From an uncultured Lachnospiraceae bacterium (GTDB taxonomy: Bacteria > Bacillota > Clostridia > Lachnospirales > Lachnospiraceae): a stretch of DNA of 64,000 nucleotides. The translations under genes were made by a program, and so were the position numbers. Positions 16,613-24,970 of this stretch are shown here, one piece after another. Location of the stretch: positions 248,001 through 312,000 of the forward strand of contig CAJURQ010000001.1 of assembly GCA_910588955.1 (NCBI GenBank), given 5' to 3'. A model generated the notes under the pieces. It was not told where the DNA came from and searched no databases. It was given only the letters and a program-made list of their open reading frames with translations. Numbering within the stretch: position 1 is the first letter of the stretch; every line of letters starts with the position of its first letter.

Positions 16613-17822
16613 TCATCTGATCTCCTCTTTTTTTACCGCAGTTACTGCAGAAATTACCAGTGTTTCCAAGCTGCCCGCAGGAACAGTTCCACGATGTATT
16701 CATGACATTCCCCATCGACTGTCCCATCTGCGCGCTCTGCTCCATCATGGGAGAGAGGGCGTCTTTGGCAATATTCATAACACCGCCCATTGCGCCAAGC
16801 CCTACGCCGATCCCGGCAATATCTCCGAGGACGGATGCGCCGCCGTCGCCGCTTCCAAGACCGTTTTTCATGGCTTCCATACCCACGAGACGGGCGGTTT
16901 CCTGCTGATAGGTATAGCCCTTCATCTGCATTTCGGCAGCTTCTGCGGCTGCCTGCAATTTTAGTGCCTCCGCATTGCCCTGCGCTTCGATAATTTTCAG
17001 CCTTGCCTGCGTCTGTGCCTCCACAGCTTTGCGCTCCGCCGCCGCTTCCGCCTCTCTGCGCCTGATTTCTTCCTGACGGACGAGAAGATACTGCTGTGCG
17101 TATTGATCTTTCAGGCGGCGGTAATTGGGATCATCCTCCGGCGTGAGGATACGGCTGATAAAGAAATCCGTAATCTCTAACCCATATGCCTCCAGTACGC
17201 TGTTGATCTTTTGCTGCAAAATGCTGGAAAGCTTCAGAAGTTCTGAATCTATCTCCAAAATATGCATATTTTCTTTTTTAATCGTTTCTGCAAGATTGGT
17301 CTTGACCTGAGTGATGACAATGGAACGGAAGTAACCCTTTTCCCCGTCTTCCCCAAACAACCGATTTTGACCGAAACCGGAAGATGTGCCCACCACCTTC
17401 AAGAGCAGTTTTCTCGCATTGCTGACACGGATATTAAATTCTCCGCATGCGCCGATCTCAAGCGGCAGCCCTGATAGAGGATCAAGCAGTCGAATCCGGG
17501 AATCGGTTCCCCACTTAATCCCCATCTGTGTCGCCAGATTGATATAATAAATCTCAGAGTGAAATGTTGTATCCGCATCGGAGGGAAGCCGGAAAAACTG
17601 ATCTAAAAGCGGCAGCTTCTGCGTCTCCAGAGTGTGGCGTCCCGCGCCAAAGACATCCAGAGCGCGACCGTCCTTAAAAAATACCGCTTCCTGACTTTCA
17701 TGAACAATCAGCTGTGTTCCGAGTTTGAAATCTTCTACCGGATGTTTCCATACAAGGGTGTCATTTTCCCCGTCATATTTGATAATACTGACAATACCGT
17801 TTTTCGTTAATTTCTGCTTCAT
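16605..17822 (-). CDS. SPFH-domain (YdjI/virion-core-like) protein with C-terminal zinc ribbon
   Basis: 405 residues. Residues 1-240 are an SPFH/prohibitin-type domain of the 'virion core protein' subgroup (related to Bacillus YdjI), followed by an alanine/glutamate coiled coil (240-310; EEIRRREAEAAAERKAVE) and a glycine-rich hydrophobic stretch (330-365). A C-terminal zinc ribbon is made by Cys-x-Cys and Cys-x-x-Cys pairs (NCSCGQ...FCSNCGKKRG). Proteins of this class oligomerise on membranes. It starts 20 bases after the ribbon-helix-helix gene and overlaps the next gene by eight bases. Together with the zinc ribbon of the TIR protein it suggests a physical complex. Confidence 0.9.
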   Translation of the reverse strand: MKQKLTKNGIVSIIKYDGENDTLVWKHPVEDFKLGTQLIVHESQEAVFFKDGRALDVFGAGRHTLETQKLPLLDQFFRLPSDADTTFHSEIYYINLATQMGIKWGTDSRIRLLDPLSGLPLEIGACGEFNIRVSNARKLLLKVVGTSSGFGQNRLFGEDGEKGYFRSIVITQVKTNLAETIKKENMHILEIDSELLKLSSILQQKINSVLEAYGLEITDFFISRILTPEDDPNYRRLKDQYAQQYLLVRQEEIRRREAEAAAERKAVEAQTQARLKIIEAQGNAEALKLQAAAEAAEMQMKGYTYQQETARLVGMEAMKNGLGSGDGGASVLGDIAGIGVGLGAMGGVMNIAKDALSPMMEQSAQMGQSMGNVMNTSWNCSCGQLGNTGNFCSNCGKKRGDQMNE

Positions 17823-17842
17823 TTCCGACTCCCTGTCATCCT

Positions 17843-18031
17843 TTATGACTCAATGATCATATTTTCCAGTGCAAACGCAAGACAAAGCTGCATGATCTCA
17901 TTGCGCGGCCGCCCTGTCTCCTTTGCGACACGGTCGATCTCCGTCAGCATATCCACGGGAAGCCGCATGGATATCACCTTTGATTCGCCCGTATATCTCT
18001 GCGAATGAATCACAAGTTTTTTCTCCTCCAA
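17843..18031 (-). CDS. Ribbon-helix-helix (CopG/Arc-type) regulator
   Basis: 63 residues when started at the TTG at 18031. The core is KVISMRLPVDMLTEIDRVAK...RNEIMQLCLAFALENM: an RHH strand followed by two helices, a typical autorepressor. A longer reading from the ATG at 18085 is rejected because that ATG lies in the -35 of a near-perfect promoter; the TTG has GGAGGT six bases upstream. It is first in the SPFH-membrane-TIR unit and the likely repressor of it through the dyad over its own -10. Confidence 0.87.
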   Translation of the reverse strand: MEEKKLVIHSQRYTGESKVISMRLPVDMLTEIDRVAKETGRPRNEIMQLCLAFALENMIIES

Positions 18032-18049
18032 AAGGACACCTCCATTCGC

Positions 18050-18085
18050 GAATACAATTATATTACAAATGTATTCTTTCGTCAA
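18050..18085 (-). promoter_or_regulatory. Promoter and operator dyad of the TIR-LRR cassette
   Basis: Minus strand: TTGACG (18085-18080), 17 bases, TATAAT (18062-18057). A perfect inverted repeat GAATACA...TGTATTC (18050-18056 and 18070-18076, 13 bases apart) brackets the -10. A bound RHH protein here would block polymerase, which is the standard autoregulation scheme of such small regulators. Confidence 0.85.
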
Positions 18086-18110
18086 TATCTCTTATTTATT
18101 TACTCTTTTT

Positions 18111-19982
18111 CTAGGATTTATCACTATAGCAGATCCCCGCGCCGAACCGGTTCGCGCCACAGCCCTGACACTGGACCTTACAGTTGGGGGAAACTTCCTG
18201 ATTCTGCGCTTTTTTCCACTCGCGGAGCAAAAATTCTCTTGTCACGCCACAGTCGATGAAATCCCACGGGAAGATTTCGTCGTCCATACGCTGTCTGGTG
18301 GTGTAAAAGCCGATATCCACGTTGCACTCCTCGAAACTTTCAAGCCACAGGTCGTTGTGGAAATACTCGCTCCATGAATCAAACATACAGCCCTTTTCAT
18401 AGGCGCGAAGGATGACTTTGGAGACACGGCGGTCGCCTCTGGCAAAGACGCCCTCCAAGACGCTCACATCCGCCTCATGCCAGTTGTATTTGATGCTCTT
18501 CTGGTTTAACTGGCTCATAATGCCTTTCTTCGTCAGGTGCGCCTTGTCAAGAAATTCTTCCTTGGTGCACATGGGCGCCCACTGGAACGGTGTAAAAGGC
18601 TTGGGGATAAAGAAGGAAGTGCTGGTGACGATCTGCACTTTGCCGTTTATCCGCTTGTCCTTCGGCACTGCCTCAAAGAAGGCTGCCGCGATTTTGTTGG
18701 AGAGGTCGCCGATCCCGAGAATATCTTCCTCCGTCTCCGTGGGAAGCCCCAGCATAAAATACAGCTTTACCCGCGTCCATCCGCCTTCAAATGCCAATGT
18801 GGCGCCGTTTATGATATCATCCTCCGTCAGCCCTTTGTTGATGACGTCACGAAGCCGCTGGCTGCCCGCCTCCGGCGCGAAGGTCAGGCTGCTCTTCTTC
18901 ACATCCTGCACTTTGCTCATCACGTCCAGCGAAAAGGCGTCGATCCGCAGGGACGGCAGGGAAATATTGACGTGATTTCGCCCGCACGCTGCGAGCAGGA
19001 AATCCAGCAGCTCGTCCAGTCTTGAATAATCGCTGGAACTTAAGGAGCTTAATGAAACTTCCTCATGTCCCGTGTTTTTTAACATTTCCAAAGCATACTC
19101 TTTCAGCTTGTCCACATCCCGCTCACGCACGGGGCGGTAAATCTGCCCCGCCTGACAGAAACGACAGCCCCGGATGCAGCCGCGCTGGATTTCCAGCGTC
19201 ACCCGGTCCTGCGTCACTTTGATAAAGGGCACGACGGGCTTTAGGGGATAATAGACTTCCGTCACATCCGTCACAATCTCCTTTGCAATCACGTCGGGAA
19301 TATCCTCGTACTTTTTACGCCGCCCCGCGATCGTGCCATCTTCCTTGTATAGTTCCTCATAAAACTGCGGCACATAAATACCGGGAATTTTCGCCGCGCC
19401 ATGCAGGAACTCTTCTCTCGTGCCGCCGTTTTTCTTGTTTTCCAGATACCAGTCAAACAACGGGCGGTACTGGGTTTCCCCCTCTCCGATATAAAACAGA
19501 TCAAAGAAATCCGCGATAGGCTCCGGATTATAAACGCAGGGACCGCCGCCGATCACAAGGGGCATGTCCTCTCCGCGGTCTTTTGCAAGAAGCGGGATCT
19601 GGGAGAGCTCCAGCACCTGTAAAATATTGGTATAACACATCTCATACTGGATGGTAATGCCGAGAAAATCCATATTTTTCACAGGTTCCTGTGATTCCAG
19701 ACAAAACAGGGGAATGGACTTTTCCCGCATGATATGGTCCAGATCCGCCCAAGGGGAATAGACGCGCTCGCACCAGACGTCCTCCCACTCGTTTAACATA
19801 CCGTAAAGAATCTGAATGCCCAGATGGGACATGCCGATCTCGTAGACGTCTGGAAAACACATGGCAAAACGCAGAGCGGTTTTTTCCCTGTCCTTTATGA
19901 CCGAATTGTACTCGTTTCCGATATAGCGGGCGGGCTTTTCCACCTGCATCAGAATGTCGTCATGCAATGCTAATTTTCTCAT
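18111..19982 (-). CDS. TIGR03960 family B12-binding-domain/radical SAM protein
   Basis: 623 residues. An N-terminal cobalamin-binding-like domain (about 20-190) precedes a radical SAM core with the iron-sulfur motif CIRGCRFC, and the protein closes with a Cys-rich tail (CKVQCQGCGANRFG). This matches the TIGR03960 family, whose genes usually sit next to TIGR03936 and upstream of rng and rplU. The reaction is not established. Its expected partner gene lies 5.8 kb downstream here because of the inserted cassette. Confidence 0.93.
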   Translation of the reverse strand: MRKLALHDDILMQVEKPARYIGNEYNSVIKDREKTALRFAMCFPDVYEIGMSHLGIQILYGMLNEWEDVWCERVYSPWADLDHIMREKSIPLFCLESQEPVKNMDFLGITIQYEMCYTNILQVLELSQIPLLAKDRGEDMPLVIGGGPCVYNPEPIADFFDLFYIGEGETQYRPLFDWYLENKKNGGTREEFLHGAAKIPGIYVPQFYEELYKEDGTIAGRRKKYEDIPDVIAKEIVTDVTEVYYPLKPVVPFIKVTQDRVTLEIQRGCIRGCRFCQAGQIYRPVRERDVDKLKEYALEMLKNTGHEEVSLSSLSSSDYSRLDELLDFLLAACGRNHVNISLPSLRIDAFSLDVMSKVQDVKKSSLTFAPEAGSQRLRDVINKGLTEDDIINGATLAFEGGWTRVKLYFMLGLPTETEEDILGIGDLSNKIAAAFFEAVPKDKRINGKVQIVTSTSFFIPKPFTPFQWAPMCTKEEFLDKAHLTKKGIMSQLNQKSIKYNWHEADVSVLEGVFARGDRRVSKVILRAYEKGCMFDSWSEYFHNDLWLESFEECNVDIGFYTTRQRMDDEIFPWDFIDCGVTREFLLREWKKAQNQEVSPNCKVQCQGCGANRFGAGICYSDKS

Positions 19983-20139
19983 AAATAATGTACCTTGCCT
20001 TTTGAAAATGGAGTTGTTTAACGTCCTTATACTACCACAAATGAACAGGCAATGTCATTATATTTTGTCAAAACCCCGCCGCCCGCTTTATGTATTTTTA
20101 CTTAATAGAATCAGGGAACTGCTCGCAATGAAAAAATAT

Positions 20140-20550
20140 TTACTGGAATAAATCCGCAAGCTCCTCCATCACGGCATTCTCGCCGCCGTCGTACAGGTGA
20201 AAGCTGTCCGCCACAATCATGTCGTAGACGTCGCCCGTGCTGTACGACAGGATTTTGCTGTCCCGCGTGTCGCAGAGCAGAAATCCCACAAACAGGAGTA
20301 CGGATAGCGCCATCCGGTATTTAAAACCGCCGGTGGCATTGCCCGGAATCCCTTCATTTTCCCCGTTTCCATAGCCTGGTAACCCTTCAACCCCGGCGAG
20401 CAGCCCCTTGTCGTAGAGCGGCATGGGACTTTCCTTCCCGTAAAGAATATGTTCCCGCTGTCTGAGTTTCAGACGGTTTCCCAGATTTTCCTCCCTGATA
20501 TGTCGTGCCAGTTCCATTCGTTTCTCCGGCGTCACTTTCTTTTCTGTCAT
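20140..20550 (-). CDS. Unknown single-pass membrane protein
   Basis: 136 residues not recognised as a named family. A charged N-terminal half (Lys/Arg/Glu-rich, 1-45) and a Gly-rich linker precede one transmembrane helix (about 79-93, MALSVLLFVGFLLCD) and a short acidic C-terminus outside. It follows the histidine operon terminator and precedes the TIGR03960 gene by about 160 bases, but no shared function can be argued. Confidence 0.7.
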   Translation of the reverse strand: MTEKKVTPEKRMELARHIREENLGNRLKLRQREHILYGKESPMPLYDKGLLAGVEGLPGYGNGENEGIPGNATGGFKYRMALSVLLFVGFLLCDTRDSKILSYSTGDVYDMIVADSFHLYDGGENAVMEELADLFQ

Positions 20551-20645
20551 TTATGATTCCTTTCTTCGTTCTGCGCTCACTTAGGGTGTACTGCGCTTCA
20601 CTGAAAATGTTCCGTTTTGTCCCTACATTTTATGAGAAATTGCGC

Positions 20646-20676
20646 AAAAAAAGAACGCCTCCAAAAGGTGGCGTTC
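20646..20676 (-). terminator. Terminator of the histidine operon
   Basis: Arms GAACGCC and GGCGTTC (20653-20676), extended by inner CC-TTTT-GG, are followed on the minus strand by seven T residues. It lies 23 bases after the hisIE stop and ends the his unit. Confidence 0.93.
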
Positions 20677-20698
20677 CTGTTATCCACTCTCTATGAAG

Positions 20699-21982
20699 TT
20701 ATCTCTGCGCCAGTTCCGCGGTAATCTCCTCCCAAGTGATATTTTTCTCTGCCATCAGCACCATCATATGATACAAAAAGTCCGAAATTTCGTACTTGAT
20801 TTCGTTGGCGTTGGGATTTTTGGCGGCAATGACGATCTCCGTCGCCTCCTCTCCCAGCTTCTTCAGGATCTTATCAACGCCCTTGTCGAAGAGATAGTTT
20901 GTGTAAGAACCTTCCTTGGGATGGATTTTTCTGTCCTTGATCACGTCAAACACCTGCTCGAACACCTTGAGGGGGTTCGTCTCCTCGTACTCCTTCGCCA
21001 TGATCTCATTGAAAAAGCAGGAACGGGATCCGGTGTGGCACGCCGCGCCGATCTGGGAAACCTTGGCGAGGATGGTATCCTTGTCGCAGTCCGCCGTGAG
21101 GGATTTCACATACTGAAAATGACCGCTCGTCTCGCCTTTCACCCAAAGCTCGTCCCGGCTTCTGCTGTAATACGTCATTTTACCCGTTTTCAGCGTCATG
21201 TTGTACGCTTCCTCGTTCATATATGCCACCATCAGCACTTCGTCGGTCTTATAGTCCTGCACAACCACAGTCACATGTCCGTCGCTGTTTAACTTAAAGT
21301 CCTCCCAAGGAATCGCCGGTTCAAAGGTGTTCACGGTGATATCGTTATTCTGACAGAGCGCCTTGATGGCGAGCAGCTCTTTCGCGTTCTCATTGATGGC
21401 AAATCCAGAAATGCCGCAGATGTTATCGTTGGACAAAAGCTCCAGAATCTTATCGAGGGAAACTTCCGGCACAGAGGCGATCATGGGAAAACGGGAGATC
21501 GAGATGGACTCTTTCAGACAGGTTTCCTTCACGAGAATGATCTCCGAGATATACTCGTCGATGAGCGTCTCGTTTCTCGTGATGCTGTCAGCCTCCGTCA
21601 CACATGCAACAATCTTGTCCTTGCCGAATTTTTTCGATACTTCCGCCGTAATCTCGATATTGCCCGGCTTGGAATAATTGAGCGCCGCCTTCTTACAGCC
21701 CGCGTAGAGCAGCTTTTTGATGTCCTCCATGCGCTTTACATTTCCAGCGCCGATCACGGGGATCTCCGCCTCGCTGCAGATGGATTTGATGATATCCAGC
21801 GCCTCCTCGTGGGCGGCATCTCCCTCGGACATGTCGTATACGATCAGCTCGTCAGCGTTGTTATCGCTGTAGAATTTTGCCAGAGCCACCGGGTTTGTGT
21901 CGATAATCGTGCTGTCCGAAAAACCCTTGACCGCGTCTCCTTTATATAAATAAATACATGGGATAAATTTTTTGTAAGCCAT
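20699..21982 (-). CDS. hisIE: HisA/HisF-like domain fused to phosphoribosyl-AMP cyclohydrolase/phosphoribosyl-ATP pyrophosphatase
   Basis: 427 residues, about twice a normal HisIE. Residues 1-215 look like a HisA/HisF-type barrel (FIPCIYLYKGDAVKGF, IPVIGAGNVKRMEDI, FPMIASVPEV) that has lost obvious catalytic aspartates. Residues 220-325 are HisI (SRSRDELWVKGETSGH and the Cys-rich CHTGSRSC zinc ligands). Residues 330-427 are HisE (LGEEATEIVIAAKN). HisI and HisE carry out the second and third steps of histidine synthesis. hisA and hisF are not in this window, so the extra domain might support or tether the next step. Last gene of the operon. Confidence 0.92.
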   Translation of the reverse strand: MAYKKFIPCIYLYKGDAVKGFSDSTIIDTNPVALAKFYSDNNADELIVYDMSEGDAAHEEALDIIKSICSEAEIPVIGAGNVKRMEDIKKLLYAGCKKAALNYSKPGNIEITAEVSKKFGKDKIVACVTEADSITRNETLIDEYISEIILVKETCLKESISISRFPMIASVPEVSLDKILELLSNDNICGISGFAINENAKELLAIKALCQNNDITVNTFEPAIPWEDFKLNSDGHVTVVVQDYKTDEVLMVAYMNEEAYNMTLKTGKMTYYSRSRDELWVKGETSGHFQYVKSLTADCDKDTILAKVSQIGAACHTGSRSCFFNEIMAKEYEETNPLKVFEQVFDVIKDRKIHPKEGSYTNYLFDKGVDKILKKLGEEATEIVIAAKNPNANEIKYEISDFLYHMMVLMAEKNITWEEITAELAQR

Positions 21983-22026
21983 ACTGCATGATGCCCTTTC
22001 TTATCTTATCATGTACAAGTTCATAC

Positions 22027-22120
22027 GGAGAATGCCTGTTTTGGGCATTCTCCTGAGTGAAACATAGAATTTCTTAGCGAAGCAGCTATTGCTGATGAGC
22101 TTTAGAAGTTCTTTTCACTC
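22027..22120 (-). repeat. Structured stop-codon repeat, copy A (hisB/hisIE)
   Basis: Plus-strand order: hairpin GGAGAATGCC/GGCATTCTCC (22027-22053), outer stem GAGTGAAA/TTTCACTC (22055-22062, 22113-22120), triplet bulge CAT, inner stem AGAATTTCT/AGAAGTTCT with one wobble, and an apical hairpin CAGC-TATT-GCTG. The right end abuts the hisB stop codon. One of five copies in this window. Confidence 0.92.
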
Positions 22121-22710
22121 TATGCCAAGCTTCCTTTCGTGCTGAGTACGCCCTTCACCCGCGGGTCGTAGGAGCACGCCTCGTCAAGCGCCTTGCCGAA
22201 CGCTTTGAACATCGCCTCGATCATGTGGTGGGCGTTCCCGCCGCTCAGCATTTTCAGGTGCAGGTTCATGCCCGCGCTGTAGCTCACCGCATAGAAAAAC
22301 TCCCGCACAAGCTCCGTGTCAAGCTCTCCCACCCGCTCCGTGGGGAAGTCGCAGTCGAATACGAAGTACGGTCTGCCGCACAGATCCACCGCGCAAAGGC
22401 AGAGGGATTCATCCATCGGCAGAATAAAGGAGCCGTAACGTCTGATGCCCGCCTTATCACCCAACGCCTCCCGAATCGCCGTGCCGAGCACAATGCCTGT
22501 GTCCTCCACGGTGTGATGCCCGTCCACGTGGAGATCTCCATTGACTTGTAGAGTCAAGTCAAAAAAGCCGTGTCTGGAAAACCCTTCCAGCATATGGTCG
22601 AAAAAACCGATACCGGTGTGCACATCGCTCTTTCCCGTGCCGTCCAAAGTGAGGGACGCCTTGATCTGGGTTTCCTTTGTGTTCCGTTCTATCGTCGCTG
22701 TTCTGGACAT
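22120..22710 (-). CDS. hisB: Imidazoleglycerol-phosphate dehydratase
   Basis: 196-residue enzyme of step six or seven of histidine synthesis, using two manganese ions. The metal-binding repeats GFFDHML and DGHHTVEDTGI are present, together with GGNAHHMIEA. It is the monofunctional type without a histidinol phosphatase domain. Strong AAGGAGG before the ATG. Its TAG stop overlaps the edge of repeat copy A, and repeat copy B separates it from hisD. Confidence 0.97.
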   Translation of the reverse strand: MSRTATIERNTKETQIKASLTLDGTGKSDVHTGIGFFDHMLEGFSRHGFFDLTLQVNGDLHVDGHHTVEDTGIVLGTAIREALGDKAGIRRYGSFILPMDESLCLCAVDLCGRPYFVFDCDFPTERVGELDTELVREFFYAVSYSAGMNLHLKMLSGGNAHHMIEAMFKAFGKALDEACSYDPRVKGVLSTKGSLA

Positions 22711-22750
22711 ATATCCTCCTTATCCATCTGGACTTCTTACAAATCAGCGC

Positions 22751-22845
22751 GGAGAATGCCGTTTTTCAGGCATTCTCTTATGCGAAACTTAGTACTTCTT
22801 AGCGATGCAGCCTCTGCTGCTGAGCATTAGAAGTACTTTTCGCAT
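22751..22845 (-). repeat. Structured stop-codon repeat, copy B (hisD/hisB)
   Basis: Hairpin GGAGAATGCC/GGCATTCTCT (22751-22778), outer stem ATGCGAAA/TTTCGCAT (22780-22787, 22838-22845), bulge CTT, inner stem AGTACTTCT/AGAAGTACT and apical GCAGC-CTCT-GCTGC. Both main stems differ from copy A on both sides, with pairing retained. Its last base is the hisD stop codon. Confidence 0.92.
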
Positions 22846-24134
22846 TATGAAAACCGCACCCGAACAGAGTTTGCGTGGGCGGTAAGCCCTTCCTTCTCGG
22901 CAAACAGTTCAATATCCTTATGCGCCTGTTCCAAAGCTTCCCGCGAATAAGAGATAAGACTGGTCTTTTTCGTAAAATCGTCTACATTTAAGGGGGAGAA
23001 AAACCGCGCCGTGCCGTTTGTGGGCAAAATATGGTTCGGTCCCGCATAGTAGTCTCCCAAAGGCTCCGAGGAATATTCCCCAAGGAAAATCGCGCCGGCG
23101 TTTCTGATCTTCGTCATCACCTGATACGGGTCTTTCGTCAGGATTTCCAAATGTTCCGAAGCGATTGCGTTCGCCGCCTCCACTGCGCTGTCCATGGTGT
23201 CCGCAAGCAGGATATAGCCGTAATTGTCCAGCGATTTTTTGATGATATCCGCCCGGGACAGCTCCTGCAAAAAGCCGTCGATCTGCTGTTCCACTTCTTT
23301 TGCCACGCCTTCGTCTGTGGTGATCAGTATCGCGCTTGCCAGTTCGTCATGCTCCGCCTGTGAGAGCAGATCCGCAGCAACATAGCGGGGATTTGCGGTC
23401 TCATCCGCGATCACAAGGATCTCACTCGGTCCCGCGATGGAGTCAATGCTGACATAGCCGAAACATGCCTTCTTCGCCAGCGCCACGAAGATATTGCCGG
23501 GTCCCGTGATCTTGTCCACTTTCGGAATGCTTTCCGTACCGAATGCCATCGCCGCAATCGCCTGTGCACCGCCGACTTTATAGATTTCGTCTACACCGGC
23601 AATTCTGGCGGCAACCAGAGTGCCCGGATTGACCTTGCCGTCGGCTCCTGCCGGGGTTGTCATCACAATCCGCTCCACGCCCGCTACCTTGGCGGGAATG
23701 ACATTCATCAAAACGCTGCTTGGATAAGCCGCCTTGCCGCCCGGCACATAAACCCCGGAAACGGCGATGGGCAGAATGCGCTGTCCCAGAATGGAACCGT
23801 CGGGTCTTGTGTCGATCCAGCTGTTTTTCAACTGCTTGCGGTGAAACTCCCGGATATTTGCCGTCGATTTTTCCATCACAGCCACAAAATCGGCGTCTGC
23901 CTCCGCATAAGCTTTTTCAATCTCTGCGTCCGTCACACGAATATTGTCCGCGGTGCAGCTCCATTTATCAAATTGACTTGTGTAGTCAAAGACTGCCTGA
24001 TCGCCCTTTTCGCGGACATTGGCAATGATATCCGCCACAACGGACTCATACTGCCCGTAATTGTTGGGGCTTCGCTTTAATAAGCTGTCAAGAAGATCCC
24101 GCTGTGAATCTTTTGTTAATCTGACTGTTTTCAT
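22845..24134 (-). CDS. hisD: Histidinol dehydrogenase
   Basis: 429-residue NAD-dependent, zinc-containing enzyme catalysing the final two oxidations to histidine. Family motifs are clear: GTESIPKVDKITGPGN, the DSIAGPSEIL block, LLSQAEHDE, and the C-terminal YAGPNHILPT. The gene lies downstream of the SIMPL gene by 17 bases and is followed at its stop codon by repeat copy B. Confidence 0.97.
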   Translation of the reverse strand: MKTVRLTKDSQRDLLDSLLKRSPNNYGQYESVVADIIANVREKGDQAVFDYTSQFDKWSCTADNIRVTDAEIEKAYAEADADFVAVMEKSTANIREFHRKQLKNSWIDTRPDGSILGQRILPIAVSGVYVPGGKAAYPSSVLMNVIPAKVAGVERIVMTTPAGADGKVNPGTLVAARIAGVDEIYKVGGAQAIAAMAFGTESIPKVDKITGPGNIFVALAKKACFGYVSIDSIAGPSEILVIADETANPRYVAADLLSQAEHDELASAILITTDEGVAKEVEQQIDGFLQELSRADIIKKSLDNYGYILLADTMDSAVEAANAIASEHLEILTKDPYQVMTKIRNAGAIFLGEYSSEPLGDYYAGPNHILPTNGTARFFSPLNVDDFTKKTSLISYSREALEQAHKDIELFAEKEGLTAHANSVRVRFS

Positions 24135-24151
24135 AATTTTGTGTTTCTCCC

Positions 24152-24901
24152 TCAGTTTACAATGCTGTAATTCAGGCGGACCGTAATGGACGCCGTCTTT
24201 TTCCTTGAACTGGTGTCAAAGTAGCCGCCATAGCTGTATTCCGTATTGCTGTTCTGCGCGGTGATCTGGAATACGCCCAGATTCGCGTTCAAAAGTTCTC
24301 CTACCGTTGCGCCGGTTCCCTGCGCCATCAGGTCAATCCTGTTTTTCGCGTTCTCCGTCGCCTCTTTAATTAAATCAAGTTTTAATTCATCCAGTTTGGT
24401 GTAGTAATACTCCGGTTCCTCAGAGGCAAACTGCACGCCCGACTCGATCAACCCGGAGATATCCCGGGAAATGCTCTCGATTTTATCAATGTCCGTGGAG
24501 GTGATTGACACATTCTGGTAAAGGTCGTAGCCGTCGATGTAATCCCTTATCCGATCACCGTTCTCATTGTACTCAGACTCCCAACGGGCGTTGATGGTCA
24601 CGGAGCTGAACACCATCTCATCCTCCTTCACGCCGCTGTCCACCAGATATTTGCGGACAAGCTCTGCGTCCTTTTTGATGGAGCGGTATGCGTCCTGCGT
24701 GGTGGCTCCCTGCCCGGAAAAACTACCCCGCCAGACGATCAAGTCCGCCTCGAAATCGCAGTTGGCGGAACCTGTGGCTGACAACCCTTCACTTCCGGAG
24801 GTTTTCTTGTAGCTCACAATGTTCTGTGAAAAGATCGTGACGCAGGCGATCGCACATGCCCCCGCAATCAACGCAATGATAATCCCCTTCCATTCTTTCA
24901 T
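24152..24901 (-). CDS. SIMPL-domain (DUF541) exported protein inside the his operon
   Basis: 249 residues from the ATG at 24901 (GGAGG 11 bases upstream). One N-terminal helix (about 7-25, GIIIALIAGACAIACVTIF) is a signal anchor, so the SIMPL/DUF541 domain lies outside the membrane. The domain is recognised by a G-x-A-x-x-D-A pattern early on, VTINARWES, ATENAKNRI and the closing ASITVRLNYSI strand. Family members are membrane-linked proteins with no firm function. It is co-oriented with hisG and hisD and only 17 bases from hisD, although it has no role in histidine synthesis that I know of. Confidence 0.88.
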   Translation of the reverse strand: MKEWKGIIIALIAGACAIACVTIFSQNIVSYKKTSGSEGLSATGSANCDFEADLIVWRGSFSGQGATTQDAYRSIKKDAELVRKYLVDSGVKEDEMVFSSVTINARWESEYNENGDRIRDYIDGYDLYQNVSITSTDIDKIESISRDISGLIESGVQFASEEPEYYYTKLDELKLDLIKEATENAKNRIDLMAQGTGATVGELLNANLGVFQITAQNSNTEYSYGGYFDTSSRKKTASITVRLNYSIVN

Positions 24902-24970
24902 AATATGTTTCTCCTCCCTGTTCTCGGTCTTAGTTCCTGTCATTTGTCCTGTTTTCTTAATTCGTCACTT

